DNA of 64,000 nt from an uncultured bacterium. GTDB lineage: Bacteria > Bacillota_I > Bacilli_A > RFN20 > CAG-826. The DNA lies in the NCBI GenBank assembly GCA_949295325.1, contig CASFKG010000002.1, positions 1 to 64,000 on the forward strand, in the 5' to 3' direction. The notes under the pieces are model-generated. The model saw only the letters and a program-made list of their open reading frames with translations, was not told the DNA's origin and made no database searches. The position numbers and the translations under genes are program-made. Below, piece after piece: positions 16,237 to 25,305 of the stretch (positions are counted from its first letter, which is position 1; each line of letters starts with the position of its first letter).

Positions 16237-17238
16237 ATGAGCGATCTCGAAATACTCTCCCTGATAATCACGATCGTGTCGCTTGCCTGCTTCGCGGTCG
16301 TCTTCACCTTTTTGTTCCGAAGCTATTTCAGGCATGAAGAGGAAGAGGTCAAGCAGGGCTATTACGATATCGACCTCATAGTGGAAGACAGGCAGGTAAA
16401 GGAAAAGACGAAGGGCCAAAAGGCCCTCGATGTCGTTTATAAGGCCTTTCAATACGTATTCCTCGGCGTAATCGCCTTTGTGTTCGTTGCTTCCGTCTAC
16501 GAGAAGGCCAGCGGGGGACGGATTCTAATAGGGGATTCCACGGTCTACGTCATCGCTTCGGGTTCCATGTCCGAAAAAAATACCGCGAATACCTACCTTT
16601 ATGACGAGGCACTCAAGCAGGAGTACAATCTAGACAACCAATTCAACACCTACGACATCATAGGAATCACCAAGTACAAGAGCCAGGAAGACGTAAGGCT
16701 CTACGACGTGGTGGCCTATACCTCGAATTCGGGGACGACCATCGTCCATAGGATCGTCGAGATCGAAAACATCGACGGGGTCGATTACTACATCACACGT
16801 GGCGATAGTCAGCCTAGCAGCGACGACAATACCTTCTACGGCGATTATCTCCGGTATGACTCCATTGTCGGCTACTACAACGGCTTCCGCCTCCCGGCCG
16901 TGGGGGCCTTCGCGATATTCCTGCAGTCGGGTGCCGGTATCGTCGCCGTCGCAAGCATCGTCTACTGCTTCGCGATGTTCGAGTTCTTCCGCAGGAGGCT
17001 AGATAAGCAAATAGAAGCGCGGAAGGCAATGCTTCTAAGCAAGATCCCCTACGACGGAACCTCCGACGAACTAAAAAGCGTCCATATCGAACGAATCACC
17101 TATAACGGAGTGGAATATCCGCTGTATGTCGCCCACGACGACATCCGCGATTATATAGAAGACGATGATGAAAAAGACCGCAAAAATCCCATAAAGGAGA
17201 AGGAAAATGGAAAAGAAAACGAGGATAAGGGCAACTAG
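16237..17238 (+). CDS. SipW-type (ER-type) signal peptidase I
   Basis: A 333-aa membrane peptidase. Two N-terminal membrane helices (about residues 5-30 and 75-92), a catalytic domain with VIASGSMSEKN (nucleophile Ser) and GTTIVHRIVEI, where the ER-type/SipW branch has His in place of the usual Lys, then GDSQPSSDDN, and a C-terminal helix (AGIVAVASIVYCFAMFEFF) followed by an acidic tail of about 75 residues. SipW enzymes process TasA-like proteins, which are encoded directly upstream. No clear ribosome site. Its last 32 nt overlap the next gene. The long charged tail exceeds the usual SipW length. Confidence 0.88.
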   Translation: MSDLEILSLIITIVSLACFAVVFTFLFRSYFRHEEEEVKQGYYDIDLIVEDRQVKEKTKGQKALDVVYKAFQYVFLGVIAFVFVASVYEKASGGRILIGDSTVYVIASGSMSEKNTANTYLYDEALKQEYNLDNQFNTYDIIGITKYKSQEDVRLYDVVAYTSNSGTTIVHRIVEIENIDGVDYYITRGDSQPSSDDNTFYGDYLRYDSIVGYYNGFRLPAVGAFAIFLQSGAGIVAVASIVYCFAMFEFFRRRLDKQIEARKAMLLSKIPYDGTSDELKSVHIERITYNGVEYPLYVAHDDIRDYIEDDDEKDRKNPIKEKENGKENEDKGN

Positions 17239-19258
17239 GAAAACGGTAAAGAAAGCCGAAGAGGCGCCGACCCCGAAGACTTTGGAATCCACATTCGGGG
17301 AAGAGGCGAGGGAAGAGCCCAAGACGGCCGGAGAACCCGTCGCCGAAGTCTACAACGAAGCACCGGCCACTCCGATGCGGGAAGACAAGGCAGCCGGAGA
17401 GCCCATCGAGGAAGAAACCTCTAAGGAGGATGGGCCTACGGGCGGGAAACATAGGGAAAAGGAAAAAGAAAAGGTCCGCTTCTCCAGGGCTTCGCTCATA
17501 TTCGTTTCGCTCGCGTTCTTCTATGCGCTGTTTGCTTTGTTCGCGGCGATCTGTATCGATCCAAATTCGACGATGGTCCTTGCCGACAACCCCTTGGCTT
17601 CCATCCGCGATGCCTTCGGGCTGCCTATAGTGAACCCATCTCTTCCGACCTGGATCGCCTTCGTGATGCTGGACCTCTATCTATTCGTTTTCCTATTGGC
17701 CATCGCTTTCGAGGAAAGGCTTGCCAAGTACTACGGCGGCAAGGCCATATCCGGGAAGATGATCGCGATTTATGCGGTTACCTTCATCGCCTGCTTCGGC
17801 CTGGCTTTTGGGATCGGAGCCCTCTGCCATTACGATTTCACGCTAGCCAACTTCCAGAATAGTCTGCTATTCGCCGCCGAAGCCTTCTTGGTCGGATTGG
17901 TCGTCTACCTGATTGTCCTAGCCACCCTCTTCTTCCTAGTCGTCCTAATCGTCAACATCAAGAACTGGAGCAAACCCTATAGCAAGGGCATCCGCAGCGA
18001 GGCCGAGGAAGAAGAAGCCAAGAAGGAGGCACTAGACGCCGCGGCCATCGCCCACCAGGGCAATCTGGCCGGATCTTTCGGCACTTCCGGCGCCGCCGGT
18101 GGAGCCCCTGTCGCCAAAGATTCTTCATACGAAGAAGCACCTCTAGGCAGCAAGGAACGCGTATTCCCGGGTCTATCGAAAATCGATTTGGATCAGGACA
18201 TGCTGAGCGTTCCTACTTACCAAGACGATAAGTCCCTATCGGAAATCTGCGAAGGCTTCCGTAATTACTTGGCCGGGGAAGAACATCTTTATTACGATCC
18301 TTCCGCCATCCGTAGCTTCATCGCCGGTTTAAGCGCTTCGCGCCTGATCATACTCGAAGGGCTTTCCGGTACCGGTAAGTCTTCCCTTGCCCGCTATTTC
18401 GGCGAGTACATCGGATGTCCTTCCTTCTTCGCCCCGGTCCAGGCCACCTGGCGGGACCGTACTTCCTTGCTTGGTTTCTACAACGATTTCTCCCGTACAT
18501 ACAACGAGACGGAATTCCTGAAGAGGCTATATAGCGCCACCTATGCCCCCGAAGCCATCAACGTCATGGTCCTAGACGAAATGAATATCTCCCGTATCGA
18601 GTACTATTTCGCCGATTTCCTCTCCATCATGGAATATCCGATGGGGCAGTGGATACTGCCGATCATGCAGCTTCCCTACGATTTCGATGCCCCCGCGCAT
18701 CTCGAAGACGGGAAGATTCATATACCCGCGACCACCTGGTTCATCGGTACCGCCAACAAGGACGATTCCACCTACACCATTACCGACAAGGTCTACGACC
18801 GTGCCATCGTCTTATCGTTCGACGACCGCAACGAAGCCTTCGGCGTCGAAGGCGACTATCCGCCCATCTCCATTAGCTATGACGGCCTGATGAAACTCTT
18901 CACCGATGCCAGGAAGAACAAGGACTTCGCCCTTACCCGCAAGGACCTCGAACCCTTCTTGGCCCTTTCGCGTGAAGTCCAGGAAGCCTTCGACGTAACC
19001 TACGGCAACCGTATCTATAATCAAATTGCCAGCTTCGTACCCGTCTACTGCGCCTGCGGCGGCACCAAGGAAGAGGCCTTGGACTTCATGTTCGCCCGCA
19101 AAGTCCTGCGCAAGCTCGAAGGACGCTTCGAGGACTACGTCCGCGAAGCCTTGAAGGAACTCCTCAAGTCCATCGAAAAGTTCTACGGCAAGGACGGTTT
19201 CAAGGAAAGCAAGGCCCTCGTCCGCCACTATCTCAAGAGGTTCGGGGAGAACTACTGA
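17207..19258 (+). CDS. Membrane-anchored McrB-like AAA+ ATPase
   Basis: A 683-aa fusion. Residues 1-95 are charged and probably disordered; about 98-265 hold four membrane helices (ending LVVLIVNIKNW); a linker follows; the AAA+ module starts near 365 with Walker A GLSGTGKSS (about 385), a loop DRTSLLGFYN, Walker B NVMVLDEMNIS (about 453) and sensor TANKDDSTYT (about 514). The D-E-M-N and ATWRDRTSLLG signatures are those of McrB-type AAA+ proteins of restriction systems. McrB proteins are normally soluble and fused to DNA-recognition domains; here the N-terminal part is a membrane anchor, so an envelope role is more likely than DNA restriction. AAAGGAG precedes the ATG inside the upstream gene; the stop overlaps the next start. 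Confidence 0.85.
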   Translation: MEKKTRIRATRKTVKKAEEAPTPKTLESTFGEEAREEPKTAGEPVAEVYNEAPATPMREDKAAGEPIEEETSKEDGPTGGKHREKEKEKVRFSRASLIFVSLAFFYALFALFAAICIDPNSTMVLADNPLASIRDAFGLPIVNPSLPTWIAFVMLDLYLFVFLLAIAFEERLAKYYGGKAISGKMIAIYAVTFIACFGLAFGIGALCHYDFTLANFQNSLLFAAEAFLVGLVVYLIVLATLFFLVVLIVNIKNWSKPYSKGIRSEAEEEEAKKEALDAAAIAHQGNLAGSFGTSGAAGGAPVAKDSSYEEAPLGSKERVFPGLSKIDLDQDMLSVPTYQDDKSLSEICEGFRNYLAGEEHLYYDPSAIRSFIAGLSASRLIILEGLSGTGKSSLARYFGEYIGCPSFFAPVQATWRDRTSLLGFYNDFSRTYNETEFLKRLYSATYAPEAINVMVLDEMNISRIEYYFADFLSIMEYPMGQWILPIMQLPYDFDAPAHLEDGKIHIPATTWFIGTANKDDSTYTITDKVYDRAIVLSFDDRNEAFGVEGDYPPISISYDGLMKLFTDARKNKDFALTRKDLEPFLALSREVQEAFDVTYGNRIYNQIASFVPVYCACGGTKEEALDFMFARKVLRKLEGRFEDYVREALKELLKSIEKFYGKDGFKESKALVRHYLKRFGENY

Positions 19259-20574
19259 TGCAGGCCTCCTCCTCCTTCTATTCGCGTTTCGGGAAGGATT
19301 TCGCCTCGATAATCGGGGCCAACTCTCCTTACCGTGACGTAATCAACCGCCTGAAGAAGGGGGACTTTTCCCTATACGGGAACGACGGGGGGCTGAACGA
19401 AGCCCTGGACGACATATCGTCTCTGTTCGACTCGCTATTGTCCATTGCCTCCCGTCCCAGGACTGCTTTCAAAAACATAGACGTCCTTACCCGTAGCGAA
19501 CTCTCGCCCTCGTTAAAGAGCGATGATTTCCTGAAGACCGTGCAGGATCCCTCCTTGTGGAGGAGGAAGAAGGACGGGGAGTTCTATCCCGAGTACGTCC
19601 ACAGCACGGCTTACGAGGAAGACATATCGACCTACGAGAACAAGGCGGTAGTCTATATCTACCGCGAGGCAATGGACTTCCTTAGCGGACTCAGGAAAGC
19701 CGAGGAAACCGGAATCAGGAGCCTTGCGAGGCTCTACGGTACCCGCGGCCTATCCTTGAGCGAGGCCGGGATGCTAAGCGATATCCGCAAGGAAGAGGAT
19801 TCCCTTTCGCAGTATTTGTTCTCCCCCAGCTACAGGGAAGGCATAGGCGACAAGGCCGAAAGGCTGGAAAGGAAGGGAAGGAGGCTCTCTTCGACCCCCT
19901 TGCTCAAATATCTTGGCAAATCCGGCGTCTCCTTGCCGCTGCTGCCCACGAACATCTTCATACACGATCCCCGTTACCGGGTTGCCTACCGCTTCTACGA
20001 GAAAAGACTAAGGGATCAGGCTACCCCAACGGGTCTAAGCTATTACTTCCTGCTCCGTTTCCTCGAAGAGGGGAGAGGACTAGGCTATTCGTTTGCGAAA
20101 TCCCCGGTCTTCAGCAAGAGGGCCGGCCGTCTTTCGGTTACACCCTTTCGAATCGAAAAAACCCATTTCGCGATAGAAGGAAGACTGGAAGGCGAGACGA
20201 TAGTGCTGGACTTGGAATGCTACGAGAAGAAGGGCCATGCCTATATAAGGTGCTTAGAGGAACTCAGGGACGAAAACCGCGTCTACAAGGACGACGGGAA
20301 GGTCTACTATGCCTGCCTCCGCAATATCTCGAGTCTCAGTTACGATGCGGTGGAAGTGGAATCGAGTTACGAATCGCATCCTTTCAGGCCCTTGTACGAT
20401 GCCTTGTTTTCGCTGCTTCCGCACAAAGGCGAACTATCGCGTTGTCCCGCCTGCGGGTCCACGCGTCTAACCTATGCAAACGGGGAATGCGTATGCCCGC
20501 GCTGCGGTTCGAAGTTCGAGCCGGTCAATACCAGTGGCAACAAGCCGCGGCTATGGCTTAAGGAGCTCTTCTGA
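19258..20574 (+). CDS. DUF2357-like McrC-type partner with zinc ribbon
   Basis: A 438-aa soluble protein. Residues about 85-150 contain FYPEYVHSTAYEEDISTYENKA, the signature of the DUF2357 region found in partners of McrB-like ATPases (the S-TYEN core). The C-terminus has a zinc ribbon, CPACGS ... CPRCGS, near residues 395-420. McrC nucleases carry a PD-(D/E)XK site after this region; the equivalent strand here (ETIVLDLECYEKK) lacks the expected spacing and Lys, so I see no active nuclease. ATG overlaps the upstream TGA by one base, and the next gene starts the same way, so the ATPase and this protein are made together, probably as a complex. Confidence 0.7.
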   Translation: MQASSSFYSRFGKDFASIIGANSPYRDVINRLKKGDFSLYGNDGGLNEALDDISSLFDSLLSIASRPRTAFKNIDVLTRSELSPSLKSDDFLKTVQDPSLWRRKKDGEFYPEYVHSTAYEEDISTYENKAVVYIYREAMDFLSGLRKAEETGIRSLARLYGTRGLSLSEAGMLSDIRKEEDSLSQYLFSPSYREGIGDKAERLERKGRRLSSTPLLKYLGKSGVSLPLLPTNIFIHDPRYRVAYRFYEKRLRDQATPTGLSYYFLLRFLEEGRGLGYSFAKSPVFSKRAGRLSVTPFRIEKTHFAIEGRLEGETIVLDLECYEKKGHAYIRCLEELRDENRVYKDDGKVYYACLRNISSLSYDAVEVESSYESHPFRPLYDALFSLLPHKGELSRCPACGSTRLTYANGECVCPRCGSKFEPVNTSGNKPRLWLKELF

Positions 20575-21359
20575 TGGCAAAAAGGAATATTCAGGACAAA
20601 TTGCTCCAAGACGTAATTTCGGGGAGCCTTCCCGACAATGCCGTCGAGATTGAAAATCTCCACGTCAGCTACGACGAGCGCGAAGTGATAAAAGGCATTA
20701 CCCTAAGCGTGAAGCGCGGGGAGGTTTTCGGATTCCTCGGCAAAAACGGCGTCGGCAAATCGACCACCATCGATTGCCTGGTCGGTCTTAACAAATTCCA
20801 GCAGGGGAGCATCAAGATATACGGTCTCGACGTCCTTGAATATCCCCTCGAGGTCAAATCCCTCTATGGGTATCTTCCCAGCGAACCTTTGACTTATGAA
20901 CTCATGAGCGGCTACGAATTCCTGCAGTTCGTGGCTTCGAGCTACGACATGGACCAGGTGAGCTTCGACGCGAATATGGCCTTCCTTAAGGAAAAGTTCT
21001 CTCTTCCGGATAGCGATTTAGCCCGTCCGATTTCCGAATATAGCCACGGCATGAAGCAGAAGGTTTGCCTGATGGCCTCGCTTATCCATAACCCGAGTCT
21101 TTGGATCATGGACGAACCGACCGTCGGCCTCGACCCGATGATCTACGAAACCTTGGCGAAGATGATGCGCGAATACGCCGCCCACGGAAACGCCATCTTC
21201 CTCACCTCCCACAACATCGATTTGATCCAGGACGTCTGCGACAGGGTCGCCATCATAAACGGCGGCCAGGTCGCGACGCTAGTCGACTTCAAGCGCGAGC
21301 CCTTGAAGAGAAAGGACCTCAAGCGCATCTTCTTCAAGGCCTACGGAATCGACATATGA
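20574..21359 (+). CDS. ABC transporter ATP-binding subunit
   Basis: A 261-aa nucleotide-binding subunit of an ABC exporter. After a 27-residue N-terminal extension: Walker A GKNGVGKST, Q-loop region around YLPSEPLTYE, signature YSHGMKQK (S-H-G-M in place of LSGGQ, as in the CcmA/NatA-type exporters), Walker B LWIMDEPTVGLDP, and switch His in LTSHN. This is the type that pairs with a separate permease lacking a substrate-binding protein, which fits the gene that follows with a 4-nt ATGA overlap. Substrate unknown; context suggests a surface polymer or peptide. Confidence 0.92.
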   Translation: MAKRNIQDKLLQDVISGSLPDNAVEIENLHVSYDEREVIKGITLSVKRGEVFGFLGKNGVGKSTTIDCLVGLNKFQQGSIKIYGLDVLEYPLEVKSLYGYLPSEPLTYELMSGYEFLQFVASSYDMDQVSFDANMAFLKEKFSLPDSDLARPISEYSHGMKQKVCLMASLIHNPSLWIMDEPTVGLDPMIYETLAKMMREYAAHGNAIFLTSHNIDLIQDVCDRVAIINGGQVATLVDFKREPLKRKDLKRIFFKAYGIDI

Positions 21360-22963
21360 TCCTCTCGCTCGTCTACAAGGAATGGAAAAGCCGGGGGCAA
21401 TCGGGGACTTTGGCCTTGAAATTGCTCCGTGTTTTTGGTCATGTCCTGGCCTTCTGCGCGGTTTTCGCGACCATTGCCTTCCTTTACACGGGCGTGGACG
21501 AAAGGATCGAATCCCTTTCGAATTACCCGTCGAGCGACGTTCTTATTCTTTATCTGTTCATCGCCTTGGTGCTCTCAGCCCTTCTTACCCTGGGCAAGGC
21601 CCGTTCCTCTTTGTTCACGAAGGAAGATAGGCTCCTGCTTACCCCGTTACCGATAACCGACGACGATATAATCATTTCCAAATGCTTCTATCTCTACATG
21701 CGCCTTGTTATTGCGGGGTTAATGCTATTTACGCCCGCCTTAATCGGTTATGCGGTTAGGCGGCCCATGGGCGTCCATTTCTATATCTTCAGCGTCCTAT
21801 ATCCGTTCGTCGCGGCCATCCCAGCCTTGGCCATCGTCGGCATCCTGGTCTTTCCCTACAAGCTCTGCTACGATTTTCTCAAGGAACGCCCGTGGCTACA
21901 GATACTATTGGCCGCCTTATCCGTCGTCGCCCTTTGTTTCCTTTACCAGTACGTCCTCGATTTCTTCCTGGAGACGCTACTTGGTTCCAGGACCGACATC
22001 ACAATCGCCGAACCGGTTCTCGAAGCGCTTGATGCCGTCGTGCCTTTTCTAACGCCCGCGGCCAACTACTTTGCCCTGATGACCAACGACGGCGAGACGG
22101 TCTTCGACTTGCTAATGCTAATCGGCATCGTGATCGCGCTAGGGGGAATGGGGTATTTCGTCCTGAGTGCCCTTTACCGGAAGGCGGCGAGGTTCGGTTT
22201 CAAGAAAAAGGAAAAGGAGGCCAAACCGGTAAAACTCCTTTCGCCCACCAAGGCCCTGATAAGGAAAGAAGGTGTATTGCTCTTCCGCAACTCCAACTAT
22301 TTGTTCTCCTTTACTTCGCTACTCATCATGCAGCCCTTCCTCTGCTTCGTCGTCCTTTCTTCCCTTAGCGAGATCCTTTACACCCAGATGCTCGCCTACG
22401 TGACCTATTTCCCCGAACTTACCAACGGGGTAAGCCTCCTGATAATCCTCCTGTTCTCGAGTCTTATAGGCGGCGCCGGCAGCGATGGCTATACCCGCGA
22501 AGACAAGGGACGCGTCTGGCTGAGCCAGATTCCGGTCAGTCCCTTGAAGGAAGCATTGATCAAGGCGGCCCTGCCGTTTCTAGTAAGCGTCCTATCTCTT
22601 TTCGTCAGCGACTGCGTCCTCCTGGGTTTCGGCCTCGTCAACCTCTCCGTCTTCTTCTCCTCGCTGTTCATCGGAACCTTGCTTATCGCTTCCCTATCGG
22701 CCCTAGGCCTATATAACGACTCTAAGAAATTCTCCAAGAGCCGGAAAGCCGGGGGAATGGATATGTCCTTTCTTTTCTCGGTCGGACTGCCATTGCTTGT
22801 CGGAATCATGCACTTCGCGCTTGTCTTCCTTAGCGGCTTGCCTTCCCCCCTCATATACCTCGTCGAATGCCTCTTCGCCCTTGTGCTTTCCTTGCCGGCG
22901 ATACTGGGGTTCTTCCTCTATCACCGCAGGGCGGTGCCCGTCATGAAGGTGGATATACTATGA
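21356..22963 (+). CDS. ABC exporter permease, two-half type
   Basis: A 535-aa membrane protein with roughly 12 helices in two halves joined by a basic cytoplasmic segment (KKKEKEAKPVKLLSPTKALIRKEG, about residues 280-305). Such fused double permeases, starting with a short K-x-W motif on the inside (VYKEWKSRG), occur with NatA-type ATPases. LTPLPI and LSQIPVSPLKEALI are loop motifs common in these putative polypeptide or lipid-linked exporters. An upstream in-frame extension exists from 21101, but the ATG at 21356 overlapping the ATPase stop (ATGA) is clearly the start. The stop overlaps the next ATG in the same way. Confidence 0.85.
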   Translation: MILSLVYKEWKSRGQSGTLALKLLRVFGHVLAFCAVFATIAFLYTGVDERIESLSNYPSSDVLILYLFIALVLSALLTLGKARSSLFTKEDRLLLTPLPITDDDIIISKCFYLYMRLVIAGLMLFTPALIGYAVRRPMGVHFYIFSVLYPFVAAIPALAIVGILVFPYKLCYDFLKERPWLQILLAALSVVALCFLYQYVLDFFLETLLGSRTDITIAEPVLEALDAVVPFLTPAANYFALMTNDGETVFDLLMLIGIVIALGGMGYFVLSALYRKAARFGFKKKEKEAKPVKLLSPTKALIRKEGVLLFRNSNYLFSFTSLLIMQPFLCFVVLSSLSEILYTQMLAYVTYFPELTNGVSLLIILLFSSLIGGAGSDGYTREDKGRVWLSQIPVSPLKEALIKAALPFLVSVLSLFVSDCVLLGFGLVNLSVFFSSLFIGTLLIASLSALGLYNDSKKFSKSRKAGGMDMSFLFSVGLPLLVGIMHFALVFLSGLPSPLIYLVECLFALVLSLPAILGFFLYHRRAVPVMKVDIL

Positions 22964-25305
22964 AGAAGACCTTGGGCGTACTGCTTGTCATACCTTTCGC
23001 GGTCGCGGTTTTGGGCTTCGTCAACATCGCGGTAATGCATAACGCCATACAGGTCGATATTTCCGGCATCGCCTGGGACTATAGCGACGCGGAAGGCTTC
23101 AAGATCGATGACGGGGAGCTGCAGCTAGAGGCTACCCCGATATTCGACCCTTCCTATAGCCTCGCCGAAGGAAACGACCTCGTTTGGAGCTGCTCGAGCC
23201 TCGAAGAAGGCAAGAAACCCTTCGAAGTCGAAAATAGAGACGGTACCTTCTATCTGACCCCCTTGGAGGAAGGCCTATCCACGGTAACCTGCCAAAACGA
23301 AAAGGGGAACGTCAGGCGTTCCTTTAAGGCTTATGCCTACGAAGACGGGGCGGTCATCATAAACGACGTCGAATACCCTTCAAGCGGGGCGATGATCGGG
23401 AATCTGCGCAAATACGGTACCCTCGAATTCGATAGCGAAGGCAAGGCCGTTCCCGCGACGCTGAGCCTCGAAGCCACGGTTTACGGAGCCGCCGAGGAAG
23501 CCGTCCCCACCGCCTACAGCGATAACCTCTTCGTTTTGAACGACGGACAGATAAGGATCGCCGCCGGCGGGGAGTCCTACATTACCTATACCGTCTCTTC
23601 CCTTGGCGATTCGGTATCCTCAACCTACCGCTTCTACGCGGTCGAGGGAGCGGTAAACGTCGGTGACTACAACGATTTGCTGCTTTCCACCAATAAAAGC
23701 GAAACCGGCTTTCCGGTCTGCCTGCAACGAAACCTGCTCTCGCTGCGCGAAACCTATCCGACCGACGAAGAGGGAAATTATCTAGACGAGCCTCTATATC
23801 CCAATACCAAGCTGTTCGGGAACTACGATTTCACGAGCCGTTCCTTTTCCTTCGGTAGCGAGGTCTACCGCTTCGTCACGACCTATAACCACGAGTATCT
23901 GGACCAGCTTCAGGATGAGGACGAAAGCCTTGCCGATGTCGACGAGGTCGTCGCCGGCATCAGACTGAGGCAGTCCTTCTACGGGAACGGGTTCTCCATT
24001 AACATGCACGAACTCTGTTTCCCGACACACGGTTCCATAGGCGAGACAAGCGGCATCCTGACCCCCGGGGAAGGGGACCTCTTCGAGGGACCCCTCTACT
24101 TCGTGGCGGTCGGACCGACCGCGCTGCCGTTTGTCGCCGCCTACGGGCAGGACAACTGCGGCCTATATGTCGACGGCGACAACATCGTCATAGACGACCT
24201 CGATATCAGGAACACCTCCGACACCGACAACCTCTATGACCTTACCTATACCGGCTCGGTCATTGACGTCAGCGGCAAAAACGTCGTCATTCGCAATTGC
24301 CTCGTCCATAACGGCCGCGTGGCCGTAAGGGCCTTCAGCAGCGACAACCTCTCCATCGAAAACTGCTATCTCTATAGGGCGCGCGAGTTCCTGCTGAAGC
24401 TCGGCAACGACGAGTATGAAAAGCCCGATCCCGCCTCCAACGTTTCCTATAGCGGCGTCAGCGGCCCCTTGAGCTCCGTCCTCGGAGGGGAAGGCACGCC
24501 CGGCGACGAGCTATGGACCAACGCGGTCACAAACGGCGGCGCTTCGTATCTCGAAGGCCTGCGCGCCATCCAACGGGGCCTTGATAACCGCGATGTCGGC
24601 ACGCCCACCAATGTCAGGGTGGTCGACACGACCTTCTCGAACTCCGGCCTATTCTCGATCGCGATGGAAACCCTCTTCAACGGGGCCTACCTCTATAACG
24701 GCACCCCGAGCGGGCTCTTCTCCCTCGTGGGAAGCCTAGGGGAGGGACTGATTACCATTCCCGAAAACATCGGCGGTACTTCCAGGCCGGTGAATTTGGT
24801 CCTAGAAGGGGATACCCGCTTCTACGACTTCAAGGCGGTCGACAGCATCGATGCCTCCTGCCTCATCGAACAAAACCTCGGCCAGCTCGTCAATCCCGCC
24901 CCCGGAATCGACGACTACTTCCCGATGCGGCGACTGCTCGAAGCCGAATGCGATAGCCTCAGGTACAACTACTATCCCGACGGCCCGGGCGGCGAAGCCT
25001 ACATCAACCCCATAGTCGGTTATTACGGCGGGGGCTACAATGCTTCGTCGGTCGATTACGGCGGTCTCGACACGAACCCCTTTGGGGAGGAAATAGAGAT
25101 CGACTTCGCCGGCGCGGTATTCTCGACTTCGACCGGCAATAGGATAAGCGACCTGCTCGCCCACTGCGTGCCGCTTGCCGCCGGAATGAACGCCTTCCGC
25201 TTCCTGACCTCGGGAAGCTACGAGGGGAAACCCTACTTGTACGGTGAAAATCCCAACGTGGACGATATATATCAAAGGGGAGGAGATTATGATGAAATAC
25301 CCTAA
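22960..25305 (+). CDS. Exported parallel beta-helix protein
   Basis: A 781-aa extracellular or membrane-anchored protein. Residues 1-22 (MKKTLGVLLVIPFAVAVLGF) are a signal or anchor helix without a lipobox. Residues about 30-230 are Ig-like beta domains. Residues about 400-500 contain right-handed beta-helix turns, recognisable by repeated N-x-V-I-D/R-N-C strands: NIVIDDLDIRN, NVVIRNCLVHN, NLSIENCYLYR. Beta-helices of this kind bind or cleave long polysaccharides; no polysaccharide-lyase active site could be picked out. ATGA overlap with the permease gene and a 17-nt overlap with the following lipoprotein gene tie it to the export machinery. Confidence 0.75.
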   Translation: MKKTLGVLLVIPFAVAVLGFVNIAVMHNAIQVDISGIAWDYSDAEGFKIDDGELQLEATPIFDPSYSLAEGNDLVWSCSSLEEGKKPFEVENRDGTFYLTPLEEGLSTVTCQNEKGNVRRSFKAYAYEDGAVIINDVEYPSSGAMIGNLRKYGTLEFDSEGKAVPATLSLEATVYGAAEEAVPTAYSDNLFVLNDGQIRIAAGGESYITYTVSSLGDSVSSTYRFYAVEGAVNVGDYNDLLLSTNKSETGFPVCLQRNLLSLRETYPTDEEGNYLDEPLYPNTKLFGNYDFTSRSFSFGSEVYRFVTTYNHEYLDQLQDEDESLADVDEVVAGIRLRQSFYGNGFSINMHELCFPTHGSIGETSGILTPGEGDLFEGPLYFVAVGPTALPFVAAYGQDNCGLYVDGDNIVIDDLDIRNTSDTDNLYDLTYTGSVIDVSGKNVVIRNCLVHNGRVAVRAFSSDNLSIENCYLYRAREFLLKLGNDEYEKPDPASNVSYSGVSGPLSSVLGGEGTPGDELWTNAVTNGGASYLEGLRAIQRGLDNRDVGTPTNVRVVDTTFSNSGLFSIAMETLFNGAYLYNGTPSGLFSLVGSLGEGLITIPENIGGTSRPVNLVLEGDTRFYDFKAVDSIDASCLIEQNLGQLVNPAPGIDDYFPMRRLLEAECDSLRYNYYPDGPGGEAYINPIVGYYGGGYNASSVDYGGLDTNPFGEEIEIDFAGAVFSTSTGNRISDLLAHCVPLAAGMNAFRFLTSGSYEGKPYLYGENPNVDDIYQRGGDYDEIP

